DNA from: Haloactinomyces albus
GTDB taxonomy: Bacteria; Actinomycetota; Actinomycetes; Mycobacteriales; Pseudonocardiaceae
Length of the DNA: 64,000 nucleotides
NCBI RefSeq assembly: GCF_031458135.1
Contig: NZ_JAVDXW010000001.1
Span: 1,550,001 to 1,614,000, forward strand
Reading direction: 5' to 3'
Part shown: positions 30,176 through 38,671 of the stretch, one piece after another
Position numbering within the stretch: the stretch's first letter is position 1
How the letters are laid out: the number at the start of each line of letters is the position of its first letter
Made by a program: the position numbers and the translations under genes
Notes under the pieces: model-generated
What the model saw: the letters and a program-made list of their open reading frames with translations, nothing else
The model's database searches: none
What the model was told of the DNA's origin: nothing

Positions 30176-31515
30176 CCGATCACGCCGCTACGGGTGGAGT
30201 GCAGCTGTTCGCCGTTCCCGGACTTCCCGAGTTCGAGCACGGGGACGATCTCGCCGCCTCGATCGCCACCGCGGCGCCCTGGCTCGCCGACGGCGACGTG
30301 GTGGTGGTCACCAGCAAAATCGTGTCCAAAGTAGAAGGAAGAACGGTCCGGGCGCCGCTGGATCCGGACCAGCGCGACGCACTTCGCCGCGAGTACGTCC
30401 TGTCGGAGTCCACGCACGTGCTTGCCCGGCGCGGGCGGACACTGATCACCCAGAACAAGCTGGGAATCGTACAAGCGGCATCGGGCGTGGACGCCTCCAA
30501 TGTCGCCTTGGACCACATTGCCCTCCTCCCGGAGGATCCCGACGCCTCGGCGCAGGAGCTGCGCAGTGGGCTACGGCAGCACCTCGGGGTCGAGGTGGCG
30601 GTCGTGGTGACCGACACGATGGGCCGGGCATGGCGCATGGGCCAGACCGATGTCGCGATCGGCTCCAGCGGACTCGAAGTGATCCACCGCTACGCGGGCA
30701 ACACCGACTCCCAGGGCAACGAACTCGCCGTCACCGAGGTCGCCATCGGCGACGAGATCGCAGGCGCGGCCGACCTGGTCAAGGGCAAGCTCGGTGGTGT
30801 CCCCGTCGGAGTCGTCCGGGGATTCGTCTCCGACGACGACGGCTCGTGCGGGCGCGACCTCGTCCGCACGGTCGATGACGACCTCTTCCAGCTCGGCACT
30901 GCCGAGGCACTGGCGCAGGGACACCGCGAGGCGGTACTGATGCGCCGCTCGGTGCGCTCTTTCACCGATGATCCGGTGGATCCCGAAACTCTGCACCGTG
31001 CGGTCGGGGCCGCGCTCACTGCCCCGGCACCGCACCACACCCGCCCGGTGCGCTTCGGGTGGCTGCGTGATCGTGCACTGCGTGGGAAGCTGCTGGACGC
31101 GATGCGCGCGGCATGGCTGGAGGACCTGCGAGCCGACGGTCTGTCGGAGGAGCGTGCGCAACGCCGCGTCGGGCGTGGCGACCTGCTCTATGCCGCACCG
31201 GAAGTGATCGTGCCGTTTCTGGTGCGGAGCGGCTCGCACGACTACCCGGATGAACGCCGCAGCGATGCGGAACGGTCGATGTTCACCGTCGCAGGGGGCG
31301 CGGCGGTGCAGGGACTCCTGGTCTCGCTGGCCGCCGAGGAACTCGGCTCCTGTTGGGTGTCGTCCACACTGTTCTGCCCGGACGTCGTGCGTTCGACACT
31401 GGAGCTGCCGGAGTCGTGGGAGCCGCTGGGGGCGGTCGCGGTCGGTCATCCGGAGGAGAAGAGCACCGGACCGCGGCCCCCGCGGGATCTCGACGGCGGA
31501 TTGGTGGAGCTGTGA
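30172..31515 (+). CDS. fbiB: Coenzyme F420:L-glutamate ligase, bifunctional FbiB
   Basis: 447 aa. The N-terminal ligase domain (1 to about 245) adds the poly-gamma-glutamate tail ([51 protein letters not shown]). The C-terminal nitroreductase-like FMN domain (about 250-447) begins [17 protein letters not shown] and reduces dehydro-F420. Two-domain fusion is the actinobacterial form. The ATG overlaps the fbiA stop (ATGA) and its own stop overlaps the NUDIX start (GTGA). Confidence 0.95.
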   Translation: MTDHAATGGVQLFAVPGLPEFEHGDDLAASIATAAPWLADGDVVVVTSKIVSKVEGRTVRAPLDPDQRDALRREYVLSESTHVLARRGRTLITQNKLGIVQAASGVDASNVALDHIALLPEDPDASAQELRSGLRQHLGVEVAVVVTDTMGRAWRMGQTDVAIGSSGLEVIHRYAGNTDSQGNELAVTEVAIGDEIAGAADLVKGKLGGVPVGVVRGFVSDDDGSCGRDLVRTVDDDLFQLGTAEALAQGHREAVLMRRSVRSFTDDPVDPETLHRAVGAALTAPAPHHTRPVRFGWLRDRALRGKLLDAMRAAWLEDLRADGLSEERAQRRVGRGDLLYAAPEVIVPFLVRSGSHDYPDERRSDAERSMFTVAGGAAVQGLLVSLAAEELGSCWVSSTLFCPDVVRSTLELPESWEPLGAVAVGHPEEKSTGPRPPRDLDGGLVEL

Positions 31516-32054
31516 GCGGTCCACACACCGACACCCTGCGCACTCTCGGCGAGTGGCGGCCGGATGATCCGCAGCAGGAAGCGCTGCGGCACGCCTTCCT
31601 GACGATGCTCGACGCTCGGTCGGATGTGTGTCTGCGTGCGTGTGCACCCGGCCATGTGACCTCGTCGGCCGCACTGGTCGACGCCGCCGGTGAACACGTG
31701 ATGCTGACCCTGCACCCGAGGGTCGGGCGGTGGCTGCAGCTCGGCGGTCACTGCGAGGCCGAGGACACCACGCTGGCGGGCGCGGCGCTGCGGGAGGCCG
31801 CCGAGGAGTCCGGCATGGACGGTTTGACCGTGGACCCCGTCCCGATCCATCTGGACGTGCATCCGATCACGTGTTCACTGGGCACGCCGACCCGGCATTT
31901 CGACGTGCGATTCGTCGTGCGCGCACCGGCAGGGGCTCGGCCGACCCGCAGTGCGGAGTCGCTGGACCTGCGCTGGTGGCCTCTGGATGCCCTGCCGGCC
32001 GGTTCCGACCTCGCTCCCCTCGTGGCCGCCGCTCGGGCACGGCTGGCGGAGTAG
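31512..32054 (+). CDS. NUDIX hydrolase
   Basis: 180 aa. The NUDIX helix reads [20 protein letters not shown] followed by EAAEESGM (residues about 77-105), with the REAAEESG metal-binding core intact. The N-terminal extension has [19 protein letters not shown], typical of actinobacterial NUDIX proteins encoded after fbiB. The substrate is not known. The GTG start overlaps the fbiB stop by four bases, so expression is coupled to F420 synthesis. Confidence 0.88.
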   Translation: MSGPHTDTLRTLGEWRPDDPQQEALRHAFLTMLDARSDVCLRACAPGHVTSSAALVDAAGEHVMLTLHPRVGRWLQLGGHCEAEDTTLAGAALREAAEESGMDGLTVDPVPIHLDVHPITCSLGTPTRHFDVRFVVRAPAGARPTRSAESLDLRWWPLDALPAGSDLAPLVAAARARLAE

Positions 32055-32114
32055 CGATCACGCCGAGTTCTTGAACACGGCAGCCTCCAGCCGCCGCACA
32101 ATGAACACGCTGCG

Positions 32115-32285
32115 TCACTCACCTCGGGCTTCACGAACAGCTTGGACAATCTCTTCCACGGTCAACAGGCCTCCGCCGATCGGCTCCCAGGTCGCGAGCT
32201 CAGCATTGCGGGCTCGGCGTTCCTCTGCTGTCGGGGACGACATGCTCTCCCCCACCATCTCGGATTGCTGTTCTTGCTCATCCAT
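32115..32285 (-). CDS. Small acidic protein, 56 aa, unknown
   Basis: It begins MDEQEQQSEMVGE and continues AEERRARNAELATWEPIGGG, then LLTVEEIVQAVREARGE. Very acidic, one predicted helix at the C-terminus. GC3 is coding-like. It has no clear ribosome site at the ATG; M10 or M15 are alternatives. It lies downstream of manC on the same strand with a gap of 152 bases. No family is recognised. Confidence 0.45.
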   Translation of the reverse strand: MDEQEQQSEMVGESMSSPTAEERRARNAELATWEPIGGGLLTVEEIVQAVREARGE

Positions 32286-32437
32286 GGAGAGAGTGTGCCG
32301 CTGAACCGGATTGCTACGCGAGGCACATCCCGCGGTGGCCGCGGGCGGACACCGCGGCCGAAGCGAGAGCGGGCGGCAGGTCGAGCACGAACCGCGATCG
32401 CCGGATCCGCACGGCCGCGTCCTTCGGCGGCGAGGCG

Positions 32438-33544
32438 TCAGCAGTCGTGGGAGAACCGGACACCGCTCGGGGGCAGTTCCACACCGGGCCACACCCTGGC
32501 ACCATCGAGGAGTTCGCACTCCGCGCCGATGACCGCACCGTCACCGATGACACCGCCGCGCACCACGGCGCCCTTGCCGACGCGGGCACCGGCGCCGAGC
32601 ACGCTGCGCTCCACCACGGCATCCGCTTCGACGTGGGCGCGGGCGAACAAGGTCGATCCCGTGACTGCGGCACCCGCCTCGATCACACAGTCCGCTCCGA
32701 TGGTGCTGCCTCCCGTCACCGAGGCTTCCGAGGACACCTCGGCCCGGTCGAGCACGAGCGCCTCGCCGGGACGGGCAGGCAGCGCTTCCGAGGGCGCCGC
32801 ACCACGGACCAGATCGGCGGAGCCACGCACGAACGCTGCCGGGGTGCCCAGATCCAACCAGTACGAGGCGTCGACATGGCCTTGCAGCCGTGCGCCGGAG
32901 GCCAGCAATCCGGGGAACGTCTCACGCTCCACCGATACCGGACGTCCCGGAGGGATCGACTCGATCACCGGACGCCGGAAGACATAGCAGCCCGCGTTGA
33001 CCTGGTCGACCGGCGGATCGTCGGTCTTTTCCAGAAAGGCCGTCACCCGGCCGTCCGCATCGGTGGGCACACAGCCGAACCGGCGCGGATCGTCGACCTT
33101 GACCAGATGCAACGTCGCGTCGGCGGAATGGTGCCGGTGCGTGTGCACGAGACCGTGCAGATCCACGCCGGAGAGGATATCGCCGTTGAACACCACGACA
33201 TCCTGCTCACGCAACCGGTCGGCCACATTGCGGATGGCACCGGCCGTGTCCAGCGGCTCCTGCTCGACGACGTACTCCAGTTCCATTCCCAGCGCCGCCC
33301 CGTCACCGAAGTATTCGGCGAACACCTCGGCCTGGTAGGAGGTGCCCAACACCACATGCGTGATTCCCGCGGCACGGAGACGTGAGAGCACATGGGTGAG
33401 GAAGGGAACTCCTGCCGTGGGCAGCATCGGCTTCGGCGCCGACAGCGTGAGCGGGCGTAACCGCGTTCCCCGTCCCCCCACGAGCACCACGGCTTCCACC
33501 CCACGCAGGGCGGACTCACCGGGACCGGCCGAACCAGCCGACAT
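32438..33544 (-). CDS. manC: Mannose-1-phosphate guanylyltransferase (GDP-mannose pyrophosphorylase)
   Basis: 368 aa. Makes GDP-mannose from mannose-1-P and GTP. The nucleotidyltransferase motif VVLVGGRGTRLRPLTLSAPK is at about residues 19-38, followed by PMLPTAGVPFLTHVL, the VFNGDILSG metal site and FLEKTDDPPVDQVNAGCYVF. The C-terminal third is a left-handed hexapeptide repeat (GGSTIGADCVIEAGAAVTGS). The ATG at 33544 is preferred over the GTG at 33565 because AAGGAGG precedes it. It corresponds to Rv3264c and completes the ManA-ManB-ManC route. Confidence 0.95.
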   Translation of the reverse strand: MSAGSAGPGESALRGVEAVVLVGGRGTRLRPLTLSAPKPMLPTAGVPFLTHVLSRLRAAGITHVVLGTSYQAEVFAEYFGDGAALGMELEYVVEQEPLDTAGAIRNVADRLREQDVVVFNGDILSGVDLHGLVHTHRHHSADATLHLVKVDDPRRFGCVPTDADGRVTAFLEKTDDPPVDQVNAGCYVFRRPVIESIPPGRPVSVERETFPGLLASGARLQGHVDASYWLDLGTPAAFVRGSADLVRGAAPSEALPARPGEALVLDRAEVSSEASVTGGSTIGADCVIEAGAAVTGSTLFARAHVEADAVVERSVLGAGARVGKGAVVRGGVIGDGAVIGAECELLDGARVWPGVELPPSGVRFSHDC

Positions 33545-33756
33545 GTCGCGTCGAGCCTCCTTCACCGAACGAAGTCACTGACGAGTGAACCCATGAGGAA
33601 TACTCTGGCAGGAGCAGCGTCATCGTGGACACGGCACCCCTGTCAGGATGGCCCCCGATACGGAGCCGTCCCACGGGCCCGACGACCATGTCGGAAGGGC
33701 CGGCGCCGCGCTGCGGCCGAATACGCTGATCCGGCGAAGTATTGAGAGGGCACCGC

Positions 33757-34323
33757 ATGGACCCCCGAAACCGAGCCGACGACGCGCTTGACCGTGCGAG
33801 GGCACGTGGCGCGTTCGTCGTCACCCCGGACAGCGCGACCTCACCGATGGACGCTTCGAGTACGGAGCGCATTCCGCGTGACATCATCGACGATGCGGAC
33901 CGTGATTCGAACTCCACAGTGGTCCTGTCCCATTCCCCCCAGCAGGAGCCGTCCGAGCGGAGCGCTCCCTCGCACGGCGGATGGCCACCCGACGGCTACG
34001 GGCAATTCCCGTACGACCAGGGCGGGTTCGGCCCACCCCAGTACGGCCAGCCGCAGTACGACCAGTCGCAGCCCGGCCGGCCACAGTACGGGCAACCGCC
34101 GTACGCGCAACCGCCGTACAACCAGTCGCACCCCGACCAACTTCGGTACGGCCAGCCGCAGTACGGGCAGCCGCAGTACGGGCAGCTCGACCACGGTCAG
34201 TCACAGACCATGCCTCCGAACCCGTATGGTTCCCAGCGCACCACCCACGAGTTCGCTCCCCCCGGCTCATGGGCAGCGCAGCAGTATCCGAATCCCGAAG
34301 ACTCCCCGGATCCCCGGAGCTGA
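33757..34323 (+). CDS. Pro/Gln/Tyr-repeat protein with conserved N-terminus, 188 aa
   Basis: The ATG at 33757 has GAGAGG seven bases upstream. Residues 1-60 (MDPRNRADDALDRARARGAF, VVTPDSATSPMD, STERIPRDIIDDADRD) look conserved and folded. The rest is low complexity with about ten PQYGQ/PPYGQ-type pentapeptides, likely disordered. No signal peptide or membrane span is seen, so it is probably cytoplasmic. It lies divergent from manC and convergent with wbbL (18 bases between stops); a role in envelope assembly is only suggested by the neighbours. Confidence 0.65.
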   Translation: MDPRNRADDALDRARARGAFVVTPDSATSPMDASSTERIPRDIIDDADRDSNSTVVLSHSPQQEPSERSAPSHGGWPPDGYGQFPYDQGGFGPPQYGQPQYDQSQPGRPQYGQPPYAQPPYNQSHPDQLRYGQPQYGQPQYGQLDHGQSQTMPPNPYGSQRTTHEFAPPGSWAAQQYPNPEDSPDPRS

Positions 34324-34341
34324 CGTCCGTATCATGCACGG

Positions 34342-35217
34342 CTACCCTTCGCGGTTCGCCGTGCGCACGGCGATGCGCGCACGCGTTCCCAGCGCTGCGC
34401 GCAGAAACAGGCGCAGCGGCAGCCATGCCGCGCCCCGATACCGGTCGGCAAGGTAGCGATAGGCGCTGCGGTGGTGCTCGGTCAGCATCCGGGCCGAGGC
34501 CTGTGACGTCGAGTGCCCACCGATGTGCACGATCTCGGCGGAGGGCACGTAGACGTTGAGCCAGCCCGCTCGAGCGAGACGGTCGCCGAGGTCCACGTCT
34601 TCGAAGTACATGAAGTAGCGCGGATCGAAACCGGTGACGGAATCCATGGCTTCACGCCGAATCAGCAGGCACGAACCGGACAGCCACCCGGCGGTGCGCT
34701 CGGCAAGGGCCACTTCCGACTGCCGGTAGGCACGGCTGAACGGGTTGGACGGCCAGATCTTGCACAGCAGCGCATGGCCCACTCCGCGACCGAGCGAAGG
34801 ACGCAGTCGTGCCGAGGGGTAGACACCGCCGTCCGGTTCCTTGATGAGCGGTCCGAAGGAACCACCCCGGGGCCAGCGCGCGGCGGCGGCCAGCAGCTCG
34901 TCCAGGCAGCCCGCGCCCCATTCCACGTCGGGGTTGACCACGACGACCCATCCGTACTCCTCGCCCAGCTCGGCCACACCCCGGTTTGCCGCCGCGCCGT
35001 AGCCGAGGTTGGCACCCATCGGTACCAGGTCGACATCCGGCCGTTCCGCCGCGCGCTCGGGGGCGCCGTCGGTGGACCCGTTGTCGGCGAGGATGACCCG
35101 GACTCGCCTGTCGGTGGCCTTGGGCAGCGTGTCCAGGAACCGTTCCAGGGTGCGGCCGGGCGAGTAGGTCACGGTGACGACGGCGAGCTCATCGCCGTAA
35201 GTGCGCGAGTCGGTCAC
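34342..35217 (-). CDS. wbbL: Rhamnosyltransferase WbbL (GT2)
   Basis: 291 aa. Transfers rhamnose from dTDP-rhamnose to decaprenyl-PP-GlcNAc, the linker between peptidoglycan and arabinogalactan. GT2 signatures: LAVVTVTYSPGRTLERFLDT, VRVILADNGSTDG, LGYGAAANRG, VVVVNPDVEWGAG, AGWLSGSCLLIRREA and YFMYFEDVDLGDRLARAGW. The GTG at 35217 gives MTDSRTYGDELAVVTVTYSP; GTG codons at 35238 and 35247 are alternatives. It lies in the same region as rmlB and rmlD, which make its donor, matching Rv3265c. Confidence 0.93.
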   Translation of the reverse strand: MTDSRTYGDELAVVTVTYSPGRTLERFLDTLPKATDRRVRVILADNGSTDGAPERAAERPDVDLVPMGANLGYGAAANRGVAELGEEYGWVVVVNPDVEWGAGCLDELLAAAARWPRGGSFGPLIKEPDGGVYPSARLRPSLGRGVGHALLCKIWPSNPFSRAYRQSEVALAERTAGWLSGSCLLIRREAMDSVTGFDPRYFMYFEDVDLGDRLARAGWLNVYVPSAEIVHIGGHSTSQASARMLTEHHRSAYRYLADRYRGAAWLPLRLFLRAALGTRARIAVRTANREG

Positions 35218-35298
35218 GGCGTCATTCTGCCGTGTCACCTGACGCACGCGACGCGCGGCACGGTGGCACGGCGGTTCCGGAGCGATCGCACAGTCCGC

Positions 35299-35856
35299 CT
35301 ACTCCTTCGGCAGCTCCGGGGTCTTGCCCCGTATTCGGCGAACCAGCCGGTACGCGCCCGGGAAGCCCACGAGGGGAGCCACCACGCTCATGACCACCAT
35401 CGCCACGGTCCCCCAAACCGGCCTCGGTTCGAAGTCGGCGCGATAGATCACCGAGCGGGTCGTGGCCTTCGAGGCTGCTTCCTCCCGTTCGACCACCGCG
35501 ACTGCACGGCCGATGTCGGCGTCGGTCAATTGCGAGTACGGAACCTCACGCATCTCCACCCTGCCGTCATCCCAGCGCACCCTCGCATCACAGACCCACC
35601 ACCAACCGGTCAGGTACTCCCGGCCCGGCGCCTCGGACTCCGTGATCGGCCCCGAAAAACGGCACTGCTGCGCGACGGCGACACCGCGCGCCACGACCTC
35701 GGAACCAGCCGCGAAGCCACCGAAACAATGAGTGGTCAGGTTGATACCGAGAAGAAGCATCAGGATCGAGGCCGCGACCAGCGGAAAATCAGGAACAATG
35801 CGCTTGGTTCCTCTTCGCCGCACCGGAAGCAGTGTCCCTCGAAGGAAGCGGGGCAC
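35299..35856 (-). CDS. Two-span membrane protein, unknown, 185 aa
   Basis: The TM near residues 24-42 (PLVAASILMLLLGINLTTH) and a second near 148-168 (WGTVAMVVMSVVAPLVGFPG) enclose an extracytoplasmic domain with Cys, Trp and the segment LTGWWWVCDARVRWDDGRVE. The topology suggests a small sensor or envelope protein. The family is not recognised. The GTG at 35856 is weakly supported; an internal start is possible. It may be cotranscribed with wbbL. Confidence 0.6.
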   Translation of the reverse strand: MPRFLRGTLLPVRRRGTKRIVPDFPLVAASILMLLLGINLTTHCFGGFAAGSEVVARGVAVAQQCRFSGPITESEAPGREYLTGWWWVCDARVRWDDGRVEMREVPYSQLTDADIGRAVAVVEREEAASKATTRSVIYRADFEPRPVWGTVAMVVMSVVAPLVGFPGAYRLVRRIRGKTPELPKE

Positions 35857-35979
35857 TGCGCTGGAAACCTATTCCGCTTTTCCTGCCCGGTGGTGTCCTT
35901 CCAGTGATTCTGCTCATCATAGGTACCACCAATAGCGGCAGAGTTCCGCACGGTGTGAAGGCGGCCTCCTGCGGTACGC

Positions 35980-36210
35980 TCATGGAATCCAGGCAGTTTT
36001 CCCGGCAATTCCCCGCACGTCTTTACCGGCGTTGTGCACCGGCTCCAGAGTGCCCTTGACCCTGTCCAGCGCCGGCTTGACCCTCTTGACGATCTCGGCC
36101 GGATTCTGAATCGAGCGCACGATCCTCCGCAGCCATTCGGCCACTCGACGAGTTCGGGACATCGCCGAGGACAGCAATGTCCCGAACGGGTCGGACGAAG
36201 ACGTCGTCAC
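35980..36210 (-). CDS. Small basic protein, 76 aa, unknown
   Basis: From GTG 36210 it reads MTTSSSDPFGTLLSSAMSRT, then RRVAEWLRRIVRSIQNPAEI and VKRVKPALDRVKGTLEPVHN. It is one amphipathic, Lys/Arg-rich helical stretch. GC3 is coding-like. No family is recognised; start uncertain (a codon M at residue 17 is an alternative). It lies between rmlD and the two-span membrane protein on the same strand. Confidence 0.4.
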   Translation of the reverse strand: MTTSSSDPFGTLLSSAMSRTRRVAEWLRRIVRSIQNPAEIVKRVKPALDRVKGTLEPVHNAGKDVRGIAGKTAWIP

Positions 36211-36365
36211 GATTACCCCGCCTGTTCCCCAGCACTCACCCGACAGCACTCACCCGACACAAGAGATTTGTCCGCGTTTTCCGAGGACGAGTCACTTCAC
36301 CACGGCACACATCCCACCACATCGCGCAATACGCGAAGGCCGAGATGGTCGAAGCCACAGCTCGA

Positions 36366-37286
36366 TCAGCGTGCGCGCAGGGCGCCACCGTCCCGGGCGA
36401 AGGCCTCGGACAGGGCCTGGCGCCACGGCCGCATCGGCGTGCAGCCCTCCTCGATCCAGGCACGTTCGGACAGCGCCGAGAACGCGGGCCGGGGTGCCGG
36501 ACGGGGGAAATCCGCGGTGGAACAGGGCCGCACGCGATCCGGATCGGCCCCGAGTTCGGAAAAAACCGCACGGGCGAGTTCGAACCAGCTCGCCCGGCCG
36601 GAATTGGTGCAGTGCAACACCGCACGTTGCGGCCCCTGTTGCCGCGTGGCCCGGTCGGCAAGCTCGACAAGACCGCTTGCGAGATCGGCTGCCCAGGTCG
36701 GCGAACCGAACTGGTCGTCCACAACGGACACCGTCTCGCGCTCGGACTCCAGCCGGGTCATCGTCTTCACGAAATTACCGCCTCGGCCACCGTAGACCCA
36801 CGAGGTGCGGACCACCCAGGCCCGCGCCTGCGAGGCGAGTACGGCGCGCTCGCCATCGAGCTTCGTTCGCCCGTACACCGTGCGCGGGCTCGGAGTGTGC
36901 TCCGGCTCGTACGGCTCGGTGGCATCACCGGGAAACACGTAGTCGGTGGAGACGTGCACCAGCGGTAGCTCGCAGGCTCTGCATGCCTCGGCGAGGGCGG
37001 CCGCACCGCCGGTGTTGACCTCGGCGGCACGGGTTCGGTCGGTCTCTGCCGCGTCCACCGCCGTGTAAGCGGCAGCATTGAGCACCACGGGTCGCAATTG
37101 CGCATCCCGGGCGGCCTCCGTGAAGGAGTCGACCACGTCGGCGACGGCGTCGGGATCGGCAATGTCCAGTTCGGTGGAGCCCGGGGCGTGTACCAGGCAA
37201 TTCCGGCCTGCACCGACGCGCCGGGCCAGTTCCCGGCCGAGTTGACCTCGGCCGCCGGGTATCAGCACGGCCAGCCGCGACGTCAC
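36366..37286 (-). CDS. rmlD: dTDP-4-dehydrorhamnose reductase
   Basis: 306 aa. Last step of dTDP-L-rhamnose synthesis. N-terminal Rossmann motif LIPGGRGQLGRELARR. Catalytic STDYVFPG and YGRTKLDGER (YxxxK) are present, followed by RTSWVYGGRGGNFVKTM and DQFGSPTWAADLA. The GTG at 37286 overlaps the rmlB stop (GTGA) with AGGGGG upstream. The longer frame is noise. It is in operon with rmlB. Confidence 0.95.
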   Translation of the reverse strand: MTSRLAVLIPGGRGQLGRELARRVGAGRNCLVHAPGSTELDIADPDAVADVVDSFTEAARDAQLRPVVLNAAAYTAVDAAETDRTRAAEVNTGGAAALAEACRACELPLVHVSTDYVFPGDATEPYEPEHTPSPRTVYGRTKLDGERAVLASQARAWVVRTSWVYGGRGGNFVKTMTRLESERETVSVVDDQFGSPTWAADLASGLVELADRATRQQGPQRAVLHCTNSGRASWFELARAVFSELGADPDRVRPCSTADFPRPAPRPAFSALSERAWIEEGCTPMRPWRQALSEAFARDGGALRAR

Positions 37287-38341
37287 GAGGTCCCCCTGGT
37301 CCGTGTCACCGGAGACCGCGCCGCAGCGGATCGGGTCGCAGCGGATGAGGCCGCAGAAGCCTCGACTGCCGAACTCTTCAATGGTTCCCACCATTCCCGG
37401 TTGTCCCGGTACCACCGCACGGTCTCGTCCAATCCCTCGGTGAAGTCGACAACGGGGACATAGCCCAGCTCCGAGCTGATCTTGTCGTAAGCCACCGAGT
37501 AGCGGCGATCGTGCCCTTTGCGGTCGGCGACCCGGCGCACCATCGACCAGTCGGCATCCACGGCATCCAGCAGCTTGCCGGTGAGCTCCCGGTTGGTCAG
37601 CTCGGTGCCGCCGCCGATGTTGTAGACCTCGCCGGGCACACCCGACTCGGCCACGAGTTGGATCCCCCGGCAGTGGTCGGTGACGTGCAACCAGTCGCGG
37701 ACGTTGCCACCGTCGCCGTACAGCGGTACCGGCTCGCCGTTCAGCAGGTTGGTGACGAACAGCGGAATCATCTTCTCCGGGTGCTGGTACGGCCCGTAGT
37801 TGTTCGAGCATCGCGTCACGCACACCGGAAGACCATGGGTGCGGTGGTAAGCGCGGGCGAGCAGGTCCGAACCGGCTTTCGACGCCGAGTACGGCGAATT
37901 CGGGTCGAGAGGATGCTCTTCCGGCCAGGAGCCGTCCTCGATGGAACCGTAGACCTCGTCGGTGGACACGTGCACGAACTTGCTCACCCCGGCTGCCACC
38001 GCCGCGTGCAGCAGCGTGTTCGTTCCGGCAACATTGGTGAGCACGAAGTCCGAGGCTCCCGCGATGGAACGATCGACGTGGGATTCGGCCGCGAAGTGCA
38101 CCACGACATCGGCTCCGTCCATGACCTCGGCAACCAGGGCCGGATCACAGATGTCACCGTGGACGAAACGCAGGCCGGGCCGGTCGGCGACCGGCCGCAG
38201 GTTCTCCTCGGTGGCGGCGTAGGTGAGCTTGTCGAGCACGGTCACCTCGGCTCCGGCGAAAGCCGGGTACACCCCGTCCAGCAGTTGCCGGACGTAGTGC
38301 GAGCCGATGAAACCGGCTCCTCCGGTGACCAGAACCCGCAT
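37283..38341 (-). CDS. rmlB: dTDP-glucose 4,6-dehydratase
   Basis: 352 aa. Converts dTDP-glucose to dTDP-4-keto-6-deoxyglucose. NAD motif VTGGAGFIGSHYVRQ; active-site STDEVYG, YSASKAGSD (YxxxK), TRCSNNYGPYQHPEKMIP and GDGGNVRDWLHV all present. About 25 residues at the C-terminus (VEASAASSAATRSAAARSPV) extend beyond the usual end and look like an unstructured Ala/Ser tail. The ATG at 38341 has AAGGA nine bases upstream. rmlA is not in this window; the mycobacterial rmlB lies elsewhere in that genome. Confidence 0.95.
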   Translation of the reverse strand: MRVLVTGGAGFIGSHYVRQLLDGVYPAFAGAEVTVLDKLTYAATEENLRPVADRPGLRFVHGDICDPALVAEVMDGADVVVHFAAESHVDRSIAGASDFVLTNVAGTNTLLHAAVAAGVSKFVHVSTDEVYGSIEDGSWPEEHPLDPNSPYSASKAGSDLLARAYHRTHGLPVCVTRCSNNYGPYQHPEKMIPLFVTNLLNGEPVPLYGDGGNVRDWLHVTDHCRGIQLVAESGVPGEVYNIGGGTELTNRELTGKLLDAVDADWSMVRRVADRKGHDRRYSVAYDKISSELGYVPVVDFTEGLDETVRWYRDNREWWEPLKSSAVEASAASSAATRSAAARSPVTRTRGTS

Positions 38342-38671
38342 CGCACCATATCCTTTCGACAGTGGTCGCATCAGCCGCCTTGGCGACGGACCCCACCAGC
38401 CAAGGCCGAGCCCCCACCGTAATTCGGGCCCACACCACGGCCCGAACCCTCGCAGTCCGGCTCGTCGCCGCACAGAGATACGCCGATGTTACGCAACCCA
38501 CGGTGAGCATGAAGCGTCACCCGGACGGGTAATGTGCTCCACCTTGGCGGCACACCAGCATGATGGCTCCACCGACACGAGGCAGCGACCGCAGTTAACC
38601 TGCAACAGAGGACGGGTGAAACCGCCTGGGATCGTGTAGCACGCACACAGGTAGCCCAAGGAGGATTCAGC
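38342..38671. other. 330-base divergent promoter region, rmlBD / LCP gene
   Basis: No gene is supported. The region should hold back-to-back promoters for rmlB (minus) and the LCP ligase (plus). TAACCT at about 38595 on the plus strand is a possible -10 for the LCP gene, without a good -35. An AAGGAGG ribosome site closes it at 38659-38665. Confidence 0.45.

Noticed and set aside
34020-34200. Regularly spaced CAGTACGGGCAG-type repeats resembling a CRISPR-like array
   Set aside because: They are in-frame codons of PQYGQ pentapeptides in the 33757 gene, with no spacers or cas genes.
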